Numbered from the stretch's first letter, positions 51,278 through 60,035 are shown. The stretch is 64,000 nt of DNA from JACDAE01 sp963717195 (GCA_963717195.1 CAVQVR010000021.1:124001-188000); one strand, 5' to 3'. Translations and numbers: made by a program. Notes: generated by a model not told the origin, from the sequence alone.

Positions 51278-53239
51278 TTACAACCAGTACGGCTCATCTC
51301 CTATGAAACGAGAGATGTCATCGTTTTCAGGGGAAAGCTGGAAATTGTTTATCTCACTATTGAGCGTCGAATCGACGATACGAGGAGTCGGAAGCGCGTC
51401 ATTACCATTGTCATGACCATTACCGTTCGTAACAGCGGCATGGCCATTTTTGACCTCAGGCAGGCCTAACAATGGCTCAAAATCGCTCAGAACAGACTTG
51501 ATCGTCTTCCTGGCATCGGCCTCATCGATCAATTGCTTGATCTCATCGGCAACCAGTTCTTCACGCTCTATCAGAGCCTCTGCAACTGCAATGACGGCTT
51601 CGCTATGTTCACGGAAGAGTTGCTTGACTTCCTTCATCTGGGCTTGCAGTAATGCTTCCACACGCTCAGCCATTTTAGGGATAGGCATACCACCCCCACC
51701 ACCAATGCCCGAAAGTTGCTGGAACGCGAGGATGGACGATAATGTGCCATCCATACCATAGGCTCCAACATACATAGCCGCCAGCCGCGTTGCGCTTGCA
51801 AAGTCGCCAGTAACTCCATTCAGGTTTACATCAAGGAATAGTTCTTCTGCTGCACGTGAGGCGAGAGAAACCTGGATACGAGCCTGGATATCTCTTTTGG
51901 TACTGGTAATAATTGTCTCTTTCTGACGCCATGCAGCGAAGGCGGCTGCCCCTTCGAGATCACCATGCATATGCAGCGTGACAAAAGCAGGGAAGTAGCG
52001 ATCCATCAGGTAGTAACAGGCAACCGTGTGTCCAGCCTCGTGATAAGCCAGGCGACGACGTTCAATAGCAGTCAGTTCGCTCAACTGGCGTAGTCCAAAT
52101 TCGTGCACGTCCTGCGCCTCAATCAGATCGCGATAGCTTATCTTGTCTCGACCATCAAAGTGTGCAATAACGGTCGCTTCATTGATCACGTGCTTGATAG
52201 CTACAGGAGTGTACTCCACCATACGCGCTGAGAGTGCGGCGATGGAGATATTCGCCTCGTGTTGTACCTTGTTGAGGTAGTATTCGATGACCTCAGGTCG
52301 GTATTTGTCGGTTGGTGCGGCAACATGAACTTTACGGTCAAAACGGCCTGGGCGCAGCAGTGCACGATCAAGCGTGTCTGGAAGGTTGGTAGCACCGACA
52401 GTCAATACAGGCTGCAATTGTATGCGTCCATGACCAAGACCAACTGTGCGCAGAACTTTCTTGAACCAGCCGGTTTCAATATTTGGTGGGTCCATCTCCA
52501 TCAGCAACTGATTGAGAGCGCCGCCTCCCATCATACCGCCGAACATGCCCATGCCCATGCCTCCTGCACCCATGCCTCCACCACCACCGCCACGAGCCAT
52601 ACCAATTGCGTCAATCTCATCCAAGAATATGACGCAGGCTCCGTATTCTCGTGCTAGCTTGCGTGCCTTGGTGTAGAGCCTTCTGATCATGAGGATATCC
52701 ATGCCGATAAACATGGCTTTGAAACTGGCGGCGCTGGCGTAGGCAAAAGGAACACCCGCTTCTGTACTCATACATTGGGCCAGGTAACTTTTTCCGGTAC
52801 CAGGATCGCCAGTCAGCAGGAGACCACGAATAGGCGTGCCACCGATATCCTGGAATTCTTTGACGCCTCGCAGCAGTGTGACGATGCGGCGTGCAGCTTC
52901 AAGCACTTCCGGGTTGCCTTTATAGTCGTCAAATGTGACACCGGTTTCGCCTGGCAGAACCCAGTAGAGGCGCGGACGGCCCAGAAACCAGAAGATGGCA
53001 ACGAACTGCATGATGCCAAAGAGGACCGCAAACATGATCTGGAAGGCATAGACTAAGACGTTTCCAGGTGAGGGCGGGCTCAATTGTGGCACTATATAGG
53101 CAATAAAATACCACATGACGATAGCGAGAATGACGAGCCAGATCCAGCGCAACTTTACGAAGCGCCCAAACTGGTCCATTCCCAGATCTATCGAGCGGTC
53201 CAGATTATTCGGTTTCTTCTTGGTGTCGTCTTTTGCCAT
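51278..53239 (-). CDS. FtsH-like membrane AAA+ metalloprotease
   Basis: ATP-dependent membrane protease of 653 residues (ATG 53239, AAAGGAAG upstream). Two N-terminal helices (about 31-50 and 62-86) lead to an AAA+ domain with Walker A GDPGTGKS (144-151), pore-loop MFIGM, Walker B VIFLDEID and an SRH segment. The M41 peptidase domain has YHEAGH (His400, His404) and a third metal-ligand region near Asp479. Between Walker B and the sensor lies an expanded Gly/Met-rich stretch (about 216-240). It lacks the typical periplasmic domain size and the canonical GASNDL form. It is probably an FtsH paralogue, co-transcribed with the broken gene upstream. Confidence 0.86.
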   Translation of the reverse strand: MAKDDTKKKPNNLDRSIDLGMDQFGRFVKLRWIWLVILAIVMWYFIAYIVPQLSPPSPGNVLVYAFQIMFAVLFGIMQFVAIFWFLGRPRLYWVLPGETGVTFDDYKGNPEVLEAARRIVTLLRGVKEFQDIGGTPIRGLLLTGDPGTGKSYLAQCMSTEAGVPFAYASAASFKAMFIGMDILMIRRLYTKARKLAREYGACVIFLDEIDAIGMARGGGGGGMGAGGMGMGMFGGMMGGGALNQLLMEMDPPNIETGWFKKVLRTVGLGHGRIQLQPVLTVGATNLPDTLDRALLRPGRFDRKVHVAAPTDKYRPEVIEYYLNKVQHEANISIAALSARMVEYTPVAIKHVINEATVIAHFDGRDKISYRDLIEAQDVHEFGLRQLSELTAIERRRLAYHEAGHTVACYYLMDRYFPAFVTLHMHGDLEGAAAFAAWRQKETIITSTKRDIQARIQVSLASRAAEELFLDVNLNGVTGDFASATRLAAMYVGAYGMDGTLSSILAFQQLSGIGGGGGMPIPKMAERVEALLQAQMKEVKQLFREHSEAVIAVAEALIEREELVADEIKQLIDEADARKTIKSVLSDFEPLLGLPEVKNGHAAVTNGNGHDNGNDALPTPRIVDSTLNSEINNFQLSPENDDISRFIGDEPYWL

Positions 53240-53278
53240 TGTTTTCGCTTCCTTTTGCTCGTGTAACAAATCGTTCTG

Positions 53279-53566
53279 CTATTGGAGAGGGGCACGTGGA
53301 CCGCCGCCTACAAGATCAATGGTAAGGATACGTCCTGACAAGGTGGTGAAGTGCCACATCAGTATACCTGTAACGCTGCCACCGGGACCTTTAGTTGAAA
53401 TGTCAACTTCGACGAAACTATCCGTAGTGGTATCTGCCTCGTTATATGATGCTATGAAGTTGATAGATTTCCAGCTTACATGTCCTTGTGTCTGGCTATA
53501 TTGTGAGATAAGCGTGCCGACATCAGGTGGCTGTGACATGATAAGCTCTTGCTGGATCAGTGACAT
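53279..53566 (-). pseudogene. C-terminal part of a frameshifted membrane-anchored protein
   Basis: Carries the soluble domain LISQYSQTQGHVSWKSINFI, SFVEVDISTKGPGGSVTGIL, ending near GPRAPLQ. Upstream of its first ATG the frame is open and reads NFKTNGGDSAGD, then HVKNWLYALRDGNATQ, leading back to FGIGTDPF, which joins the membrane part encoded at 53557-53934. It is the second half of one protein of about 210 residues. A stop in the other frame overlaps it by ten bases. It resembles NTF2-like or immunity-like small domains only loosely; the function is unknown. Confidence 0.55.
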
Positions 53567-53934
53567 CTGGGTTGCATTTCCGTCTCGGAGAGCATAGAGC
53601 CAGTTTTTAACGTGATCACCAGCGCTATCACCGCCATTTGTTTTAAAGTTGAACGGATCAGTCCCAATGCCAAAGGAAACACGCCCGTCGATATTTTCAT
53701 TGTGGCTGAAATGCTGGCGACCAGAAGTACAATAACCAGTAAGGTGTAAAGCTTATGGGTACGTATTCCATTGATTACGTAATAGAAGACCTTGAAGAAA
53801 GGACGAAAGATGGCTTTAACAAAGCGGGCGGCTGGAGTTTCCCCAGTCCTTCGTCGAACAGGCGTTGATGCTCGTTGCGCCCGTTCGGGAACTTCCGGCG
53901 ATGGGGATGGTTGAGTGGGTGAAGGGCTTATCAT
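53557..53934 (-). pseudogene. N-terminal part of a frameshifted membrane-anchored protein
   Basis: Pro/Ser/Arg-rich cytosolic tail followed by one membrane helix (KLYTLLVIVLLVASISA). After ISATMK the frame leaves the coherent sequence; one base shifted, it reads NENIDGRVSFGIGTDPFNF and continues into the downstream fragment. The break is near 53695, at a run of four A. The locus lies directly upstream of the FtsH-like gene, so it may be its substrate adaptor or partner, which is only inference. Confidence 0.55.
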
Positions 53935-54250
53935 AGAGTGTCTCTCATCTCAACTTTCTCGAATGTTCGCGATATTTGAATTGGTCGGCATGAATTTACT
54001 TGATCGCTGCCACTTTGTAGTAGCACGCACGCAAACGATAATACTTACAAGATACCATACACTAGAACGTGCTATTTAGCAAGAGTGATACATTCTTTTG
54101 ATGGAGTTTTTCCATACGGGCCCGTGTGGGATCAAATGCCCCCATCCTGGCGGGTTTTTGATATAATGGACATACACACCCCTACGGGCGCGATCAATCA
54201 CGCCCGTATCCTTTATATAGACCTGGTAGAGCCGTATGCAGGAGGTATCG
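53935..54250. other. Intergenic region with repeat copy and possible promoter
   Basis: About 315 bases between divergent genes. A repeat-family hairpin (ACGGGCG/CGCCCGT) lies at 54177-54209. A TATAAT at 54162-54167 could be a -10 box for the plus-strand gene at 54251, without a clear -35. No gene is seen. Confidence 0.45.
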
Positions 54251-55438
54251 ATGGATGCTAGAGGAAAGAAGTTAAATGACTTTGCAGAGTCGGGCGAATA
54301 TATCTGGTTGCGCTATGGGACCCAGCTCACTGTGAATGGACGCTCGTATACAATAGAGATGAATGTTCCTATGCCCATAGGTGCCAGCGAGGAGGCTCGT
54401 GAACAACTCTTGCGCGAGGCCGATGCTGGTATGAACCAGGTCGCTAATCACGTGGAAAACCGTGTGGCACAGTTGCTGCAACGTATACAGCCGACGCAGG
54501 GAAAGATACCCTCACCGGCCCCGACTGCCAGACCAGTTCCTCAACCGCGACCAGCCTCTGTACCTGCTCCCCTGACGGGGCCACAACCGCTACAACCCGC
54601 ACCAACACGAGCACAGGAGAACACTCTTGAACCTGCTTCATCCGCTCAATCTGTGCAGAATGTGCAGAATTCGCAAAAAGAACCCGTAAGCGTCCCACCA
54701 ACACGCCCCAACATAGGAGCGAGTATGCCCTCCACACCTGCTCTAGGTGATAGTGGCAACCTTTCGCTACAGCAATTTATTGGCTACATTCGCGAAAATA
54801 TGGGCTTGAGCCCAAAGCAGGCCATGGATCTGCTCAAGATTAAAACACTCACCGGCGTGAATTTGCGTGATGCCGTGGAACAGCTACAGAAGATCGTCGG
54901 ACATGAGTCTGCAACTACAACACAAACAGAACAACGAGCGCGTGAAACTGTACCGCCAGCAACCGCTCCCACACGTCAGAATGTGGGTCCACCTTCTGCT
55001 ACTTCCTCAAGACCACCTGAAACAGCGAAAGCTTCTGCGCATCCCAATAGCGAACGTGCCAGAACGACGAGAGAGGAAGATCCCATCTATGCTTTTGAGG
55101 AAGAAGTTGAGCCAGGCGAAAATGATGATCTTGAAGATTTCGATTTTCCGCGCGAGTTGACAGTGCAAGAGCGTGTGCAGGCAAGAAATAAATTAGACAA
55201 TCTGCGCGAGTACCGTGGCGCTACTCAGTCCAATCCAGGCCGCCAGCAGGCCTTGATGAATGTAGTAGATTCACAGATCAGCGCAGAACAGTTACAAGAT
55301 CTGATAACAGGCGTGTGGAGCGTCACATCAATAAAAAAACTGAAAGTTGATCAGGTCGAGGCATTAATCTCGTGGGCAAAGGAAGATGATTTTGTAAGCG
55401 AAGTAGAGGCCGCCCTGGCAGTTCTGGAGGAGGAATGA
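54251..55438 (+). CDS. Hypothetical protein with ordered ends and a Pro/Gln-rich middle
   Basis: A 395-residue protein from ATG 54251 (GGAGG six bases upstream). The first 80 residues form a small domain (YIWLRYGTQLTVNGRSYTIE) with a helical tail. A long Pro/Thr/Gln-rich disordered stretch contains a short helical domain near 175-225 (LQQFIGYIRENMGLSPKQAM). The C-terminal 100 residues are acidic and helical. I know no function. Its stop overlaps closely with rsmD (next ATG one base later), so translation is probably coupled and they form one operon. Confidence 0.7.
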   Translation: MDARGKKLNDFAESGEYIWLRYGTQLTVNGRSYTIEMNVPMPIGASEEAREQLLREADAGMNQVANHVENRVAQLLQRIQPTQGKIPSPAPTARPVPQPRPASVPAPLTGPQPLQPAPTRAQENTLEPASSAQSVQNVQNSQKEPVSVPPTRPNIGASMPSTPALGDSGNLSLQQFIGYIRENMGLSPKQAMDLLKIKTLTGVNLRDAVEQLQKIVGHESATTTQTEQRARETVPPATAPTRQNVGPPSATSSRPPETAKASAHPNSERARTTREEDPIYAFEEEVEPGENDDLEDFDFPRELTVQERVQARNKLDNLREYRGATQSNPGRQQALMNVVDSQISAEQLQDLITGVWSVTSIKKLKVDQVEALISWAKEDDFVSEVEAALAVLEEE

Positions 55439-55439
55439 G

Positions 55440-56027
55440 ATGCGTGTAGTGGCTGGTGAAGCCAAAGGGCGCAAACTAAAAGCGCCGGAAACGCTGGGCA
55501 CACGCCCGATTATTGATCGTGTGAAGACAGCCCTCTTCGATATTCTCTCGACAGAAGTGGAAGACACACGCTTCCTGGATCTCTTCGGCGGAACTGGTAG
55601 CGTGGGCATCGAGGCGTTGAGCCGTGGCGCAGCGCATGCAACATTTATTGAAATGAATTACAAGGTGCTGAAGCTGCTACGTGAGAATTTGCAGACTACT
55701 GGTCTGGCTGATCGTGCAGAGACGTTACATGGGGATGCCTTCAAGTTCTTACAACAAAACAGAACCACTTATGATATCATCTATGTTGCACCGCCTCAGT
55801 ATCAAGAAATGGCGGCCCGGGCTCTAGAGCTATTGGACAGTTCGCCCCTGGTAGCCGATAATGGACTGGTGATTGTGCAAATTCACCCCAAAGAGCGTGC
55901 AGGTGTCGTCGCAACACAATGCAAGCATCTCGCCCTGAGCGATGAACGACGCTATGGAAGCACGCTCCTGATGTTTTACCGTGTAAAAGAGGAGTCTACC
56001 GATGTCGATACAGTTTCAGAAACCTGA
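55440..56027 (+). CDS. rsmD: 16S rRNA (guanine-N2)-methyltransferase RsmD
   Basis: SAM-dependent methyltransferase of 195 residues for G966 of 16S rRNA. Family features are RVVAGEAKGRKLKAP at the start, DRVKTALFDIL, the SAM motif LDLFGGTGSVGIEALSRGA and motif IV, here YVAPPQY rather than the common DPPY/F. The replaced first residue may be lineage-specific. Overlapping the stop by 26 bases is the VOC protein gene; the gene string is hypothetical-rsmD-VOC-HTH. Confidence 0.87.
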   Translation: MRVVAGEAKGRKLKAPETLGTRPIIDRVKTALFDILSTEVEDTRFLDLFGGTGSVGIEALSRGAAHATFIEMNYKVLKLLRENLQTTGLADRAETLHGDAFKFLQQNRTTYDIIYVAPPQYQEMAARALELLDSSPLVADNGLVIVQIHPKERAGVVATQCKHLALSDERRYGSTLLMFYRVKEESTDVDTVSET

Positions 56028-56376
56028 TTATATTATTGTCTATGTGAGTGATATGGATCGTTCGCTTGCTTTCTACCGGGATATCCTGGGTCTACCCTTG
56101 AAATTTACTTCGCCGGGCTGGACCGAATTTAACACTGGCACCACAACGATTGCGCTCCATGCCACACCTGCCAGCAAACCAGTGGATCAACCAGGGCGTA
56201 CTCCTGCCGGCGTCGCCCAACTCGGTTTTATGGTTGAGGATCTCCAATCCGTTTACGAGACATTGAAAGTTCAGGATGTTGTGTTTGCAATGCCACCACA
56301 AAAGCAATCATCGGGCGTAACACTGGCCGTGCTGCGTGATCCCGATGGGCTTGGCATTACCCTCCAGCAGTCTTAA
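56002..56376 (+). CDS. VOC (glyoxalase/bleomycin-resistance) superfamily protein
   Basis: A 124-residue single VOC domain with two beta-alpha-beta-beta-beta units. Features are YIIVYVSDMDRSLAFYRDIL at the start and AVLRDPDGLGITLQQS at the end, with possible metal residues. The substrate is unknown. It starts inside the end of rsmD (26-base overlap), so the two are translated from one mRNA. Confidence 0.8.
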   Translation: MSIQFQKPDYIIVYVSDMDRSLAFYRDILGLPLKFTSPGWTEFNTGTTTIALHATPASKPVDQPGRTPAGVAQLGFMVEDLQSVYETLKVQDVVFAMPPQKQSSGVTLAVLRDPDGLGITLQQS

Positions 56377-56391
56377 AAAGGAATACAATTT

Positions 56392-56874
56392 ATGACAAGT
56401 AAACCTGGTGGTAGGGGCTTTGCCTTTATCGATGCTGGCGAAGCGGCACGTCGTCTGGGAATTGACCGTGTGACGCTTGATCAATGGATCAAAGAGGGAC
56501 GCATCAAGCCTCATCGCGGCGTCGGGCGAGATTCTTTCTTTCGCAGCGGCGATGTTGACGCGCTCTACAACGAATTGCACCCTTCTACTGAACTGGCTGA
56601 GGCAATAGCAGCTGACGAGCAGGATAGTGCGGGTACTGCTCCTCAGCCGGGTGTGCGCAAAAAGCAGGATCCGCAGATGCGCGTCTATCTGCGTTTACAG
56701 GCCGATGCCAAATGGTACGACATCTCTGAAGATGATATTCGTTTCTGGTTTCAACAACTTGCCCCCGACGGCTATGAGCGCAATAAACGGAATGCGCAAC
56801 ATACCATCCAAAAGCTGCAGTATATGGTCAGCCTGATTGAGGATGCCCAGCAACGTAGTACTACTCAAAGTTAA
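56392..56874 (+). CDS. Helix-turn-helix (excisionase/MerR-like) protein
   Basis: A 160-residue protein. The N-terminal domain is a short winged helix of the MerR/excisionase class (DAGEAARRLGIDRVTLDQWI, KEGRIKPHRG, then DSFFRSGDVDALYNEL). The C-terminal part is helical, with QKLQYMVSLIEDAQ near the end. It is the last gene of the string starting at 54251 and is followed by a hairpin terminator. The target is unknown. Confidence 0.75.
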   Translation: MTSKPGGRGFAFIDAGEAARRLGIDRVTLDQWIKEGRIKPHRGVGRDSFFRSGDVDALYNELHPSTELAEAIAADEQDSAGTAPQPGVRKKQDPQMRVYLRLQADAKWYDISEDDIRFWFQQLAPDGYERNKRNAQHTIQKLQYMVSLIEDAQQRSTTQS

Positions 56875-57231
56875 CTTCTGCAAGCTCCATTTCCCCATAT
56901 CCAGGTTGAGATTTCTCAGCCTGGATAGTACCTCTATACTAATTTGTAAATGGTATCCCCACTATTTAAGAGTTCCGTGATACTATCGTTTCTAGAGACA
57001 CTAATTCCAAATAACATTTCAATAATGATCACTGCAAATCACAATGCTCTATTGTGACTCTCTTCTATATCCGTATATTTAAGGAAACCACACAATGATA
57101 TCGATGGTGGGCATGATGCCTCTCGATAGAGTGTGTCTTTTATCTTCCTGATGAGTAGATGTCTACGACACAAGACATCAGGTAGTGCGGAAGGATCTGC
57201 GTTCAAAAATTGAAAGGTGTTTGGAAACAAG
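56875..57231. other. Intergenic region before the surface-protein gene
   Basis: Contains the terminator at 56898-56927 and an AT-rich stretch (56930-57060) that should hold the promoter of the following gene. No gene and no repeat copy are seen. Confidence 0.4.
56898..56927 (+). terminator. Hairpin terminator after the HTH gene
   Basis: 14-bp arms with one G-T pair (56898-56911 and 56914-56927, core TATCCAGG/CCTGGATA). It lies about 25 bases after the HTH gene stop. It is likely the end of the 54251-56874 operon. Confidence 0.6.
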
Positions 57232-58866
57232 ATGCTCACAAAACCACGAATTCCTTCAAGACCACTGGAAACTTCCATGTACGCCCGCGGACGTCGTCGC
57301 CGCCGCTCACCGCTGTTACTAATTGGGCTAAGCGTTCCAGTTTTGCTCGTCCTTATTGCGGGAGGGGTATTTGTTTCGTCCTACATACGCTCACATGCGG
57401 CTGCGGCGGTCAATCCTAATTGTTCGTTGCGTGTACCGAATAATCCTTTAACCGCACAGGGACTGGCAACGCCCTATCAACTCTCTGCTACTGATGCGGG
57501 ACAGGGACCATGTAATGAAGCAAACGCCGGACAATCAGCATTTGTGCAGGCAGTTATCTTCGATCCTGCTACCAACACGCTTTCCGCTTACGAACCACTG
57601 GTGGTCGACAAAGGTACGAAACCGGCTATTGCTCCGGTTGTGCCCCAGATGCCTCAGGGAGCTATCGTCGGCCTCTGGTTTGGTTTCAACGGTACTTTTC
57701 TGCATCTCAAAGGCGACGTGAATGATGGTCATTGCGTCAATGGCCTTGCGGGTTCGGACTTTGGACAATTTGCTTACTGTAATGCGCCGCAATTTTTTCA
57801 GTCTGTGAATGCTGCAATCCAGGCGAATAAGGTCACAGTTCCACCTCTAGGAACGGCAAATGATGCTCAGGTCTGTCCCACAACACGCAGCTTTGCTATT
57901 GTCGACATGGATCAGAGCGATAACGTACAAACACAATATCTAACAAACGCAAATGGTCAGACAGCCCAGTTCTCTACTACCAATCAGGGTACGTTGCCGA
58001 ATGCAACTACGATAGCGAATCCAAGCGATAACGCGTTGCTCTCTCGTTTTGTTGATCCTACCCTTGGCTGTCAGTCCTGGCAGATACCGGACCTGGTGAA
58101 TAATGGCGCAATGACTGCTACGCTGGCGACAGACGAGTTGCAGGCAGCTGCTAACCAGGCGGCACCGATAGCGTTGGTACCTTCTGGCGATGAAATGGTG
58201 CTCGTTAATAATCAACCCAGCCTGGCAAAAGTGAACGCGTACCGTATCGGTGTCAATCAGCAGCCTGGTGCTACACTCAACGATGCCAATACGACTACAT
58301 ATTGTACTAATCTGATCAATGTGTCCTTACCGCGTTTGCAGCTTGACATGCAGGCGTTTTTGAAACAGCCCTCTCCAGATGGGGGGGTGGCGGCCAACTC
58401 GCTCTTTACCTTCCTGGCGAACCGTCTCAACGCGTCTTTAGGGGCTAATGGCCTCAACTGCGTAGGTCTGCTCAACATCCAAAATCCTGTTACGCTGACC
58501 ACAGATGGAAATGGCGTGGTTACCAGTGCTACTCTTACTATTGCTGGCACCGGTACTGGCACCGGCACCGGTACTGGCACTGGCACCGGAACCGGAACAG
58601 GCACCGGAGCTACCACACCGAATTGTAATGTGAATGGAACAACGGTTGCTGGTTGTATGGGAACGACTACGATCAACGGGCAGACCTGTACACTGGCTTT
58701 TGCTAATGGTACTGTGACTCTGACTTGTCCTAATGCTGGAACAGGGACGGGCAACGGGAACCGGAACAGGGACGGGCACGGGAACCGGAACAGGGACGGG
58801 CACGGGCACTGGCACCGGAACCGGCACGGGCACTGGCACACCAAACCCAAACGGGCTAACCTTTAA
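57232..58866 (+). CDS. Membrane-anchored surface protein with Thr-Gly repeat linker (first frame)
   Basis: Long extracytoplasmic protein anchored by an N-terminal helix (RSPLLLIGLSVPVLLVLIAG, following an Arg-rich cytosolic start). The main domain (about 55-430) contains several Cys and ends near LTTDGNGVVTSATLTIAG, where the first Thr-Gly repeat tract begins. A short Cys-rich module (PNCNVNGTTVAGCMGTTTI) and a second tract follow. In that second tract a single extra A (58753-58754) shifts the frame, so the ORF reads GNRNRDGHG-like residues and stops at 58866. The intended product continues in the frame of 58733-59413. The start ATG 57232 has a GGA site. Confidence 0.6.
   Translation: MLTKPRIPSRPLETSMYARGRRRRRSPLLLIGLSVPVLLVLIAGGVFVSSYIRSHAAAAVNPNCSLRVPNNPLTAQGLATPYQLSATDAGQGPCNEANAGQSAFVQAVIFDPATNTLSAYEPLVVDKGTKPAIAPVVPQMPQGAIVGLWFGFNGTFLHLKGDVNDGHCVNGLAGSDFGQFAYCNAPQFFQSVNAAIQANKVTVPPLGTANDAQVCPTTRSFAIVDMDQSDNVQTQYLTNANGQTAQFSTTNQGTLPNATTIANPSDNALLSRFVDPTLGCQSWQIPDLVNNGAMTATLATDELQAAANQAAPIALVPSGDEMVLVNNQPSLAKVNAYRIGVNQQPGATLNDANTTTYCTNLINVSLPRLQLDMQAFLKQPSPDGGVAANSLFTFLANRLNASLGANGLNCVGLLNIQNPVTLTTDGNGVVTSATLTIAGTGTGTGTGTGTGTGTGTGTGATTPNCNVNGTTVAGCMGTTTINGQTCTLAFANGTVTLTCPNAGTGTGNGNRNRDGHGNRNRDGHGHWHRNRHGHWHTKPKRANL
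58545..58845 (+). repeat. Thr-Gly-encoding GGCACC/GGAACC hexamer-type tracts
   Basis: Two tracts (about 58545-58612 and 58738-58842) of degenerate 6-base units (GGCACC, GGAACC, GGGACG, GGCACG) coding for alternating Thr and Gly. Such repeats can slip. One unit contains an extra A (GGCAACGGG instead of GGCACGGG), which breaks the frame. Confidence 0.75.
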
Positions 58867-59413
58867 CAATAGCGGGATCAGTAGCGATGCCAATATGGCT
58901 ACGTCCAACTTTGATACGGTGGGTTTCAGCTATTCTACCCAGGCTTTGCAGAATGCGGGCCTCGTTGCAGGGAAGACAATCAACTTCAGGGGAGTCTCAT
59001 TCGTATGGCCAGCCTCCACAACTGGTACTCCTGATAACGTTGTGGCGCAGGGACAGACTATTGCTGTTACTCCTGTTAATAACGCGACTACGCTGGCGTT
59101 CCTAGGATCGGCAAGCTTCGGTCCCTCGGCGGGCAACGCAACAATCACCTATACAGATGGCACAACGCAGGCATTTATGCTAGCCTTTAGCGATTGGACG
59201 CTCAATGGTGGTAGGGCGATGCCAATAAATGGGAATCAGATTGTCGCAACCACGCCTTATCGCAATTCTCCAAATGGCATTGAGTTGGGACAGATGCCGA
59301 ATGTATTCTACACGTCTGTTCCATTGCAGGCAGGCAAGACTGTTAAAAGCGTCACGCTGCCTGCTAATGCCAATCATGGGCAATTGCACGTGTTTAGTAT
59401 TGGCACTAAGTGA
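58733..59413 (+). CDS. C-terminal carbohydrate-binding-like domain of the Thr-Gly surface protein (second frame)
   Basis: Continues the protein from 57232 after the frame change. Following the Thr-Gly tract, a domain of about 175 residues begins NGLTFNNSGISSDANMATS. It has GFSYSTQALQNAGLVAG, GVSFVWPAS, DNVVAQGQTI, ATITYTDGT and SVTLP, a jelly-roll pattern seen as an accessory domain in secreted glycosidases. It stops at 59413, directly next to the right end of the IS605 remnant. The combined protein would be about 725 residues. Confidence 0.6.
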   Translation: MLEQGRATGTGTGTGTGTGTGTGTGTGTGTGTGTGTPNPNGLTFNNSGISSDANMATSNFDTVGFSYSTQALQNAGLVAGKTINFRGVSFVWPASTTGTPDNVVAQGQTIAVTPVNNATTLAFLGSASFGPSAGNATITYTDGTTQAFMLAFSDWTLNGGRAMPINGNQIVATTPYRNSPNGIELGQMPNVFYTSVPLQAGKTVKSVTLPANANHGQLHVFSIGTK

Positions 59414-59560
59414 CATCTCCCCACGTCTGGAAGGGTGGGGGTTTCTCATTCTCACGATTGAGAGTTTCCGGCTTCAGTGGAGGTTGCCCGACGAGCTTTC
59501 GCCCGAACAGGTCTTACACCCCCTCCACAGGCCATAACCGAGAGCCCCTCGGCAGGATGT
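59414..59560 (-). ncRNA. Possible omega RNA region at the 3' end of tnpB
   Basis: In IS605-type elements the RNA guiding TnpB comes from the 3' end of tnpB through the right end of the element. The corresponding stretch here has GGGCGAAAGCTCGTC and GGGGTTTCTC-type hairpins consistent with structure, but this is placed by position only, not by a confirmed fold. Confidence 0.3.
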
Positions 59561-60035
59561 TTCTTGCAGCGTTGGTATCTCTCTCATGGACGGTATGACA
59601 CTTGGGACATTGCCAGGTGCGTACGTCCAGATCCAACTCTTCTAAGACATACTTACACTGATGACAGGTCTTAGAAGAGGGATACCATCGGTCAATTTTC
59701 ACCAGGGTTCGCCCGTACCACTGCGATTTATATTCTAGTTGATGGACGAACTCACCCCAGCCTACATCGCTGATGGATTTGGCGAGGCAGTGATTTTTGA
59801 CCATGTTTTTGACTGCCAAACTTTCTAAACAGATTGTTCTCCTTATGCAGCCAGAAACGAAGCTATCGCTTCTAGCTCCGCTCATCTGGCTGAAAGGAAG
59901 TACTTGGTTTTCGTGAATGATGCGGGTAGAAAGCTTGTGCTGATAGTCACGACGACAATCATGGATACGAGCATGCACACGTGCTACTTTTACGCGTGCC
60001 TTGTGGCGGTTCAAGGAACGCCCTTGTATCCCCAT
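59514..60035 (-). pseudogene. TnpB (IS605 OrfB) C-terminal fragment
   Basis: A 173-residue remnant of a RuvC-like RNA-guided nuclease. It keeps RuvC-II Glu71 (CLESLAVKNMVKN), the zinc ribbon (Cys124, Cys127, Cys143, Cys146) and RuvC-III Asp153 (HERDTNAARNI). The N-terminal half with RuvC-I and the RNA-binding part is missing. About 22 residues (PFSQMSGARSDSFVSGCIRR) between HENQV and the RuvC-II strand look like an in-frame insertion. The DNA there contains CAGCCAGA/TCTGGCTG arms that form a hairpin. It is inactive as a nuclease in this form. Confidence 0.75.

Noticed and set aside
58545..58845. CRISPR-like array
   Set aside because: The units are six bases long and code for Thr-Gly in frame; there are no spacers.
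58257..58908. Minus-strand open frames full of Pro-Val or Arg-Cys over the Thr-Gly tract
   Set aside because: They are the complement of the repetitive Thr-Gly coding sequence; the plus-strand protein has a membrane anchor and recognisable domains.
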